Shown here: positions 54,801 to 62,400 of the stretch, piece by piece | How positions within the stretch are numbered: position 1 is the stretch's first letter | Layout of the letters: every line of letters begins with the position of its first letter | Source of the DNA: Eopsaltria australis | Lineage: Eukaryota; Chordata; Aves; Passeriformes; Petroicidae | Assembly: GCA_034509425.1 (NCBI GenBank) | Contig: JAVTVJ010000121.1 | Span: 2,666,001-2,730,000, forward strand | Reading direction: 5' to 3' | Length of the DNA stretch: 64,000 nt | Position numbers and translations under genes: made by a program | Notes under the pieces: generated by a model | What the model was told of the DNA's origin: nothing | The model's input: only the letters and a program-made list of their open reading frames with translations | The model's database searches: none

Positions 54801-56996
54801 AACCTGAGTCTTTCTGAGCACGGTGCTGTTATGGAAGAAATGTTTGCATGTATTAAATTTGCAACATGCAATGTGCGTATTAACAAGGACTTAGTATCAC
54901 AAAAGTAAATCTATTCACAATCTTTTGATGATACTAAATCAATATCCTACATTTAGTATCTCCAGAAACTTCTCCAGCGCTGCAAGTAACTGCCCTGCAG
55001 TATTTCTCGCCAGGCTTTCACAGAGTCCACCCTGTCATCTCCTTCCTCACAGCCACAAGTTCTGGACAACTCTTTCACTTGCTACCTTTAGGCTATCATA
55101 CTGGTATAGGACAGCAACTGCTTTTCACCTTTTTACATGTTAGAAAAATCCCCCAGAAACTTCCACGCAAAGAAAAACTCTTGTTTTTCAAATGTCTGTG
55201 CAGAAACTATTTTGTAGAAACACTTGCCATGTCCATGCAGCTGAATCAGGGTGAACCACGTAATTCCCTGAGGAAGCAGCATGGTGCAACACCAGTAATG
55301 CATGAGGTAACAAACATGCAGGAACTAGGCGGCATGATTAAAGGCATGGGTAATTAACTAGTGTAGGGTTTTACAGTTAACCAGAGTAAATAAATGTGTT
55401 ACCAAAAGTAACAACCCCCCAGCATCTGCTATACAGTCTTTTCTGCCCACCTAAGCTTCTACTGAAGTAGCTCCGTTTTGTACTGGAATTTCTTAAGACA
55501 TGATTCAATTCTTGCTGAAGCAAGAGATATTTTTCCACTTGGAGGAAGGCAGCATTCTCCAAATAAGAAAAATCATTTGAAAGAGAAGGATCCCTTACTG
55601 TATAATTTATTGTGTTTTCCAGAGCCTTTTACTGTTTTATTCTTTCTTCCAAATATTAACAGACTCTGGTTCAATAGAAATACTGATAATGTAGATTTTT
55701 TAACAGTCTTTACTAATGGTAAGGCAAGGATTTTTCCATTCTTTTACATCTGACATCTATAATTCTTGCTGCACTTTATACAGGGTATATGACTACATAG
55801 TTATTGTAATTTAATTTGTATTTTTTCTATTTCAAGTAAATTGACAAAGACACAGACTGTCTGTTACTCAGCTATTTGTGAAGCACTAGAAAAAATAATA
55901 GAAAATGCTCTTTCTTCTGGGTTCTGCCCCAGAAATATTTGATTTCTTGTGGTGTTTCCTGGGAAGACAATAGATTGAAAAAGTGAAGTATATTCCTTGT
56001 TTGTTGCTTCTTATGTGGAGCAGTGTTCATTGACTTAATCAAGGAAACTAAGTAATCAAACATAAGCCAAATCCAACTCTACTCAGTCATGTTCTCTGTG
56101 GGAAGGTTTTACAACAATGGGTTGCAGTAAGAACCTTGTCACTAGGCACTGCTCTATTGTCACTCATTTCAGGTGGAGAGGATGCTGTTGTCACAGGGAA
56201 TCTGGCACACAGGGGCTGTGTGTTCACTCTCTGGACCAAATGGAGTCAGGGAATAGTGTGGCCATTCTCAAATTCCAGCAATTTCAAGGTGGTGTGAGCA
56301 TCTTGGGAACTCTGGAAGCCAACTGGGCTCATAGTGCTGCTCTGCTCTGTGCAGGAGGGGGCTTTTGGGAATCAGATGGGTTCCACAGCTCATGGAAGCT
56401 GAGTCTCACTGTGCTGCAGCTCTAGTGTCCTCCATCAAAGTGCAGTCGAATAAAGGGTGTTTCCATTCCAGTATCCTACTGATCGATCACTGACAGCGTT
56501 GAGCCTCTCACTCACTTTTCTCCTGGTCTGTGGCTACCGAGTAAAAAGGTGTGCTTTACGTATTGTAAGTTTAACTTACCCTACCAGAGTAAGCGGTACA
56601 GGGTATTATCATGAACGGGAAATTATTTGAATTTGACCTCCAAACCACAACTCAAAAAAGACACGCTTCTCCTTGTGCCTTAAATTTGGAGTTTGCTCTG
56701 TAAGCTTACCGTATGCCTGCTAATGTCAGTTGTTAATGTGCCCGTCAGTTTGGATAGGGACACCTTGTTTTTTATTTACAGAAGAGGTCGTTTCGTTTGG
56801 CCTGCGAGGTTCTCACGGGGAGAACCGCCAGGCCGGAGCAGGCACCGAGACCCGCGGCCGACCCGCGGCCTCCCCATGCCGGCCCCGCCGCCGCCGCCAC
56901 CGCCCCGCGCTTCCGCCCCGCGTTACCGCCCCGCGTTACTGCCCCGCGTTACCGCCCCCCGTTACCGGCCGCTCCGCGCCGCAGCACCGCCGCCAT
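51828..56996 (-). CDS. MCEE: Methylmalonyl-CoA epimerase, mitochondrial (complete, 3 coding exons)
   Basis: The enzyme interconverts (2R)- and (2S)-methylmalonyl-CoA in the mitochondrial matrix, between propionyl-CoA carboxylase and the B12-dependent mutase. Coding exons on the minus strand are 56996-56966 (31 nt), 53877-53537 (341 nt) and 51980-51828 (153 nt with TGA). They join at phase 1 and phase 0 and give 174 residues, against 176 in human. The N-terminus is Arg-rich without acidic residues (about 1-30), as expected of a mitochondrial presequence. The VOC/glyoxalase fold follows from about residue 44. Conserved blocks are GRLNHVAIAVPDLEKA, GAQVSE, LPEHGV, FLQKNK, GGMHHICIEV, KIGAHGKPVIFLHPKDC and the C-terminal GVLVELEQA. 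The metal ligands fall at His48, His120 and Glu170, equivalent to human His50, His122 and Glu172. No frameshift or internal stop is seen. Exons 2 and 3 are certain by similarity. Exon 1 is inferred from phase, length and residue pattern. The gene is head to head with MPHOSPH10. Confidence 0.95.
51981..53536 (-). other. MCEE intron 2
   Basis: This is an AT-rich intron, with donor GTATTT at 53536 after the Glu codon and acceptor ...TTATAAG before 51980. The acceptor's polypyrimidine tract is poor (TTTTTATAAG), but conservation on both sides of the junction (CIE/VDDI) fixes it. Short open frames at 52961-53247 are overlapping and non-conserved in appearance. I see no repeat or RNA gene. Confidence 0.8.
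53878..56965 (-). other. MCEE intron 1
   Basis: This intron of about 3.1 kb runs from the GTAACG donor at 56965 to the TTTTTTTGCAG acceptor at 53878. It begins inside the CpG island with the donor-like 13-bp repeat array and then becomes AT-rich. I recognise no coding exon, RNA gene or transposon in it. An A-rich/CAAA stretch near 54089-54111 is of the low-complexity kind common in bird introns. Confidence 0.7.
56914..56966 (-). repeat. 13-bp tandem repeat carrying splice-donor copies
   Basis: On the minus strand the unit GGTAACGCGGGGC is repeated four to five times at an exact 13-bp step. GT dinucleotides in donor context (GGTAAC or AGTAAC) lie at 56965, 56952, 56939 and 56926. The fifth position (56913) reads GGAAGC, so its GT is lost. 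The first copy is the MCEE exon 1 donor. Use of the second or third copy would shift the frame. Use of the fourth would keep phase but include an in-frame TAA. Confidence 0.85.
56966..56996 (-). CDS. MCEE: MCEE coding exon 1 (31 nt, start codon to donor)
   Basis: Exon 2 starts after a clean acceptor (polypyrimidine then CAG at 53880-53878) and needs one donated base to finish a glycine codon. On the minus strand the CpG island contains ATG at 56996-56994, followed by ten codons and one G before GTAAC at 56965. The peptide MAAVLRRGAA-G joins in frame to LLSRLQTS, which parallels the human N-terminus of similar length. The start has G at -3 and G at +4. Reading past the donor meets TAA four codons after the split codon (at the second GGTAAC unit), so this donor is the only productive one nearby. 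The donor GTAACG departs from the consensus GTRAGT at its last two positions. Transcript data would settle it. Confidence 0.8.
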
Positions 56997-57160
56997 CTCA
57001 CCGCCCGATCGGCCGCGGGGCAGCGCCGCCCTCCCCGGCACCCTCCGTGCGGGCCCGGCGCCAGCGCGGCGTGCCGGCAGCGGTGTGTCACGGCGAGGGG
57101 CCGTGCCCGGCAGCACAACGCGCCATTGGAGCTGCAGCCTGGGCCCGGCTGCGGGGAGGC

Positions 57161-57447
57161 GGCCGTGCCCTCCCAGGGGCCGTGCCTTCCTCAGGGGCCG
57201 TGCCTTCCCTCAGGGGCCGTGTCCTCCCTGGGGCCGTGCCTTCCTCAGGGGCCGTGCCTCCCCTCAGGGGCCGTGCCTTCCTCAGGGGCCGTGCCTTCCC
57301 TCAGGGGCCGTGCCTTCCCTCAGGGGCCGTGCCTTCCCTCAGGGGCCGTGCCCTCCCAGGGGCCGTGCCTTCCTCAGGGGCCGTGCCTTCCTCAGGAGCC
57401 GTGCCCCCCCAGGGGCCGTGCCCTCCCAGGGGCCGTGCCCTCCGCAG
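57161..57447. repeat. GC-rich minisatellite (17-19 bp unit, about 16 copies)
   Basis: The unit is close to AGGGGCCGTGCCTTCCCTC, with length variants of about 17, 18 and 19 bp. It is repeated about 16 times with point changes, for example GTGTCCTCCCTG near 57220 and AGGAGCCGTGCCCCCCC near 57395. Because the unit length varies, all three plus-strand frames stay open, which makes long but meaningless Gly/Ala/Pro-rich open frames. It sits about 165 bp upstream of the MCEE start codon, inside the promoter CpG island. Confidence 0.95.
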
Positions 57448-57542
57448 AGGCTGTAGGCGGCACTTCACAGATATGAGAGAGAACATGCGAAAGAGGCCTG
57501 CGGTGGAAAGGGACATTTGCCGAGGAAGTTTTCTGAGCAAAT

Positions 57543-58135
57543 CCTACAGAATCAGTTACGCTGGAAAAGACCTCTGAGATCATCGAGTCCAAACGATGAC
57601 TGAACACAACCTTGTCAGTTAAACCAGAGCTCTAAGTGCCACATCCAGACTTCCTTAAAGACCTCTAGGAACGGTAACTCCACCACCTCTCTGGGCAGCC
57701 CATTCAAGTATCTAATTACCCTTTCTGTGAAGAAATTTCTCCTGATGTCGAACCTAAATGTCCCCTGGTGCAGCTTAAGGCCATGTCCTCTTGTCCTGTC
57801 ACTTGCCTGGGAGAAGTGACCGACCCTCACCTGGCTGCCCCCCTGGTGCAGGGAGTTCTAGAGGCGATCAGGTCACCCCAAGCCTCCTCCAGGCTGAGGC
57901 CCCCAGCTCCCTCAGCCACTCCTCTTCAGACTTGTGCTTCAGGTACTATTCCAGTTCTCTTGCCATTCTCTGGACTTGCTCCAGCACCTCAATGTCCTTC
58001 CTGAATTTAGGGGCCCAGAACTGGACACAGAACTCAAGGTGTGGCCTTACCAGTGCAGAATACAGGGGAAGAATCACTTCCCTGTTCCTGCTGGCCACAC
58101 TATTCCTGACACAGGCCATGATGCCATGAAGCATC
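57543..58135 (-). mobile_element. CR1 LINE, 5'-truncated 3' end, antisense to the plus strand
   Basis: The minus strand carries the C-terminal end of CR1 ORF2, with the residues [18 protein letters not shown] followed by [13 protein letters not shown] (about 58,060-57,946). The CR1 3' UTR follows and ends near 57,543 with a GATTCTGTAGG-like tail. On the plus strand the usual antisense landmarks read CTCTGGGCAGCCCATTC, GAAATTTCTCCTGATGT and GGGCCCAGAACTGGACACAG. The copy is short and 5'-truncated, as most CR1 copies are, and cannot be autonomous. It lies between MCEE exon 1 and MPHOSPH10 exon 1, in what should be their shared promoter interval. Confidence 0.93.
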
Positions 58136-59040
58136 GTGCCAGAGAGACTCAGGACAGCGAGCAGGCTGTCTGCTGGTGCTGCACTCTCCTTGTATCAGGC
58201 ATATCATCCTGGGAGTTGCTGAGATACAGCCTAAATAGATAAACAGCTTGTGCCACTTCAAATCTGATTATATGTGATTAGTTGAAAGTGCAGATTAAAA
58301 TCAGCGGTCAAAATGGGTATTTGAAAGTCCCAATATATGACACTTTCAATTTCCAGCCAAGGTTGTGTCAGGTGTGTTTCTGATGTCCAGAGAATTGCAG
58401 GTACAGGTCACAGTCATGGCTCTGATGGCTGGGCCTTGCTCCACTGCATGGATTTTTGTGTGCAAAGTGACAGCGAGGGGACACAGAAGTGGCACTGCAG
58501 GCATACTTTTCTCTGCACTGAAAAGGCTTCATTTGTTGGTAGGATGAAAACACGAAAGCAGCAGAGGCTGGAGCAGAGCAGTATTGAAGTTAAAAGGTTG
58601 GTCACAGTTTTGGATGGGATTGTGTGGATGACTGGAAACACAAGGGTCTGTGGGTGTAGGGCTTAATTTGACTTTATAAAATAAACTTTAAGGAAACTAC
58701 ATGATGTAAGAGGGGAGTCAAAGAGCACTGGGCAGTGCTGTGCTGATGGTGAAGGGGTGTGTGCGTGCCTCGTTAGCCTGAGCTTGGAGACACCAGGTAA
58801 GATCGGGTGTTTTGCCCACAGAATCAGCTGGACATGTGCAGTTCCAAAATAGCCCTTGAATCTAGGTCAGAGACTCAAAACTGTGAGGTAACACGACTGT
58901 ATCTTCACTAAATTTAGAGCAGGTTTCCTAGTGCTAATGCACATCCCAGTCTATAGCAACACCACGCCCTTCCTGCTGCGGAAAGCAGCAGCCACCGGTG
59001 CCTGACTGCCATACCCTGCGTGGGGTTCTGGGAGAGCACA
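58136..59040. other. Intergenic, between CR1 and the MPHOSPH10 promoter
   Basis: This is single-copy-looking DNA of intermediate GC content. A CAGGTAAGA donor-like sequence near 58,795 and a TTTGCCCACAG acceptor-like sequence at 58,811-58,821 are present, but no conserved frame links them. I recognise no gene. Confidence 0.6.
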
Positions 59041-59078
59041 GGGCCGGGCCGGGAGGTGGGGATGCTGTGGTTTGAGAG

Positions 59079-59215
59079 GCCAGAATGCCATGGTAAGGGA
59101 GGCGGGAATGCCATGGTAAGGGAGGCGGGAATGCCATGGTAAGGGAGGCGGGAATGCCAGGGCCCGGGAGGCGGGAATGCTAGGGCGGGAATGCCAGGGC
59201 CCGGGAGGCGGGACG
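59079..59215. repeat. Minisatellite (about 22 bp unit) upstream of MPHOSPH10
   Basis: About six copies of a unit close to GGAATGCCATGGTAAGGGAG/GC occur. The last copies are variant (GGAATGCCAGGGCCCGGGAG) and one is shortened. The array ends about 120 bp before the MPHOSPH10 start codon. The unit contains ATG codons and a donor-like ATGGTAAGG. One ATG in the last copies (59,191) is in frame with the MPHOSPH10 start with no intervening stop. Confidence 0.93.
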
Positions 59216-59480
59216 GGGCGCAGCTCCGCGGGCGGAACCACTGTGTGCGGAACCTTGGCGGCGGCCGCGGGAGCCGGGCGGAGCGGAGCCCTGCTCGCGG
59301 CGGAGGCGGTGCCGGGTCCCCACGTGTGCGCGGGGCGATGGCGGCGGTGCCGGGCATCCCGGGGCTCCAGGGCATCCAGACGTGCCTCAGGGTGGCGGGA
59401 GCGGCGGCGGCGCGCCCCGAGTGCTTCCTCAGGTACCGCGGGGCGGCGGGGGGAAGCATTGGTAGTCCTAGAGAAAAAAG
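59160..59480 (+). promoter_or_regulatory. CpG island / MPHOSPH10 promoter and exon 1
   Basis: This CpG-dense block has no obvious TATA box and surrounds the start codon at 59338-59340. The start context GCGATGGCGGCGG again carries the YY1-like ATGGCGGC core, as at MCEE. A CACGTG E-box lies at 59,321-59,326 (CCCCACGTGTGCG). The transcription start cannot be fixed from the sequence. Confidence 0.7.
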
Positions 59481-62400
59481 CCTGGAGGAGACTACCCAGG
59501 TGTAAAAGTTGAGGAGTGGGGTGGTGGAGAAGGGCAGTTACCTCTTTGAAAGCTGGGGTCTGGCTCTTGCACGATTGAGGTGTTTAGTGCTGTACTGTCT
59601 ACTTCCCCAAAATGTCTGGAGCGCTGAAATAAGGCCAACATATTGTAAGATGCAGCTGTAGAAAGCCGGAATATTCTGTTCAGCTGCTACTTCATACACA
59701 AAGTATAATAAAGCTGAAAGGATTAAGAATTTTGTCCTTTTTTTCTATGAATGTGTAGTAGCAGTATTCCAGGAGATGTGGAGAAAGTTAAGGCACAGCA
59801 GTAATGGTTGGAAGGTGCTGTTCTGTAGCACCGGAGTACCAAAGCGGGTGTAACAAGAGCTGCAGTGTGAAGGTGTTAAACTCTTATTTTTCTGCTCCTA
59901 GTGTGCAGGATGGACTAGCTGCCGACTTCAGAGCAATGACAAAGACTCTCTACGATTTGAATAAAGGAAGTAAAATAGTTCGTGGGGGTCCTCTAAAAGA
60001 GTTGGTGATAGAAAATTTTGATGAAGAACAGATTTGGCAGCAACTAGAGCTCCAGAACAATGCAGTTCTCGATTTCTTCAAGAAATCCATAGAAAGGGAC
60101 GCCGAGGATGAAGATCTTTGCCTTCTCTCAGACCAGGAAGAGGGTGGCTCTGATGCAGAGACCAGCAGTGACAAGGAATTGGAAGACAACATAATGGAAG
60201 CAGAAACTGAACGGAAGAATGTTCATACAAAAGACAAAGATAAAACTAAAGCTAAAGAAAAGCAAAATAGACTCAGAGAAAGCAAAATGCAGAAATACAG
60301 TGATGAGGATTCTGATATTGACTTTGATATTGAAGCACTGGAGCAACAAGCTAAAACAGCCAAGGAAACCACATTGAAGAAAAAGGGGAGAAAATCTGTA
60401 GTGGATGACAAGTTTTTCAAGCTGGCAGAGATGGAAGCTTTTTTAGAATATGCAGAGAAGGAAGACAAGGAAGAAGAAGAAGATGATGATATTAACTATT
60501 TTGAAGACATTATCTCAGATGACGAGGAAGAAGACTCTGAAGAAGCTAAAGTCAAGGTAAGAATATCAGTAAAATAACATTCTGATATCTCTTTTCCTTT
60601 AAATAAAAACGTGATATCTGTTAGGATGACCAGAAAGTGTTTAACTCTGTATAGAAACTGCCAAGTTACATTTGTTTAGGTGATTTATGGTTACTTCTGA
60701 AGCTTTACCTCTGCAATGAATATCTGGTAAGAAAAGTGTAGAAGGACAGAGCATCCTGCTATTCCAGTCTCTCCTCAGATGGGCCTTGGGCTTTTACAAA
60801 AATAAAGGAAGAGAGAGCACCCACAAGAAGTCAGGGACCTTGAAGAATTGCAGAATAGGTGACCCAGCAAATGAAAAAGATTTGTCACTTAGCATCTGGC
60901 ACCTAAGAGATCACTAAGGTGGCTAATGCAGAGCAAAGGGCTTTTTCCAGGGATGTGGCCTTGTAACTCTGATACAACTTAAATTGATGAGTAATTGTTT
61001 CAAAAATAAACATTTTAATATTACCAGACATTCTCACTAGCAAGTTAGAAATATACCCAGGGAATTTGTGTGCATTCCAACGAGTGTTTGGCAAAATCTA
61101 CAGCTCCTTGATTTCTGTATGTTTAAGTGGTAGAGGATTATAAATACCAGGAAAAGAAATCAGTTATACTATGACACCCTTGCACAGGTTAATGCATCAC
61201 TATCCTGAACTACTGTTTCACAAGTAGTGCTGTTCCCCAGGCACTAAAGGCTTTAAAAGACAGGGTGCCCTTTGATTTCTGTCAGTCTTAACAGCTGTGG
61301 TTTGTTGTTTGTTTTTTTTCTTTCCTTCTCGCATTTTTAGCCAATTAAAAGTTCTAGAGATATGACGTACAAAGATTTCTTCGATCCAGTTGATGATGAT
61401 GATGGTGATGATGATTTAGTAGCTAATGATGCCGAAGAGGATCTGGAAGAGGAAGCAGACAGTGCTATTGAAGAGCAAAATGAAGAAAGTATGTCTGAGT
61501 AAGTATAGGCATTATTTGCATGTAAAAATATCCTTGTAATTTTACACTGAAGTGAAGCAGAAGATATTGAGAATGCCAGTCTCACTCTGGTCATAATTTG
61601 CCATTCTCAGTTAACTTGTATGTTCATGGTTTGTGTTGTCACCTTAATTAAAATTAGTTTATTTACCCTTTTTAGTATTATCCCTTGATAGTTGTTTGAA
61701 AACAAGCACTTAAGAGCTGTAACTTCAGTTTTTGAAAGTTATTTTTAGTATCCAGAAGTTTTCCTAATGTCCTGTACCTTCAAGGGGAGTCTTTGAGACC
61801 TGTTGTAAACTGTAAGTTTACAAATGTCTGAGGGCTGAAGTACCTTCATGTGAAAAATTATAGAGGCTTTTCAACCTTTATTTTGTATTAAATGTTACTG
61901 TTACAGGTTTGAGGATATGGATGAAATGGTGGAGCACATGAGAAGTAAAGAAGCTTCTAAAAAAGTAACTTTTAGCTTGCCAGAGGACAGTGAAACAGAA
62001 GATGTAACTGAAGTGCAATTAGAGAAGGGCACCGATCCCAGTGAAATAAAGTCATCATTTGAGAAGAGACAGGAAAAGGTAATTGTGGTTTGGTTTGGGT
62101 TTTGTTCATGTTTTATTTGGCTAATACTTGGAAACAGTGGCAATTTCAAATTTTTTTTACTGATTGTGTCCAGCAAATACAAAAGAGGGTTTTTAAAATT
62201 CAAGAAAACCATACGGTTTATTTACATAGATACATCTGCAATCATATATTCCCTCATGGACCTGAAATAAATATTAATCTCTTGCTGTGAGTTTACAAGT
62301 GATCTCTGTTTTAAACTTCCTACGAAATTGTGTTTTTCAGATGAGCAAAAAAATAAAAAGTTTAGAAGAAGCGTTGTTAGAGGAAAAACCTTGGCAGCTT

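Larger units (their letters stand above)
56790..57450. promoter_or_regulatory. CpG island / MCEE promoter
   Basis: A GC- and CpG-dense block stands sharply out of AT-rich flanks and contains MCEE exon 1. No TATA box is evident, so this looks like a housekeeping CpG promoter. The minus-strand start context GAGATGGCGGCGG resembles the YY1 motif (ATGGCGGC core) that overlaps the start codon of many such genes. The upstream half is taken up by a GC-rich minisatellite. The exact transcription start cannot be read from the sequence. Long open frames on the plus strand through this block, up to 294 codons, are a consequence of stop-poor GC-rich repeats and are not called as genes. Confidence 0.7.

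Noticed and set aside
56693..57577. Three overlapping plus-strand open frames of 219-294 codons
   Set aside because: They run antisense through MCEE exon 1 and through a minisatellite with unit lengths of 17-19 bp, which keeps all frames open. The products are repeats of Gly-Ala-Val-Pro-Ser type with no domain.
58914..59459. Minus-strand 181-codon frame antisense to MPHOSPH10 exon 1, considered as MCEE exon 1
   Set aside because: It is built largely from the 22-bp minisatellite, and no donor in the right phase joins it to MCEE exon 2. The 56,996-56,966 exon fits in phase, length and residues.
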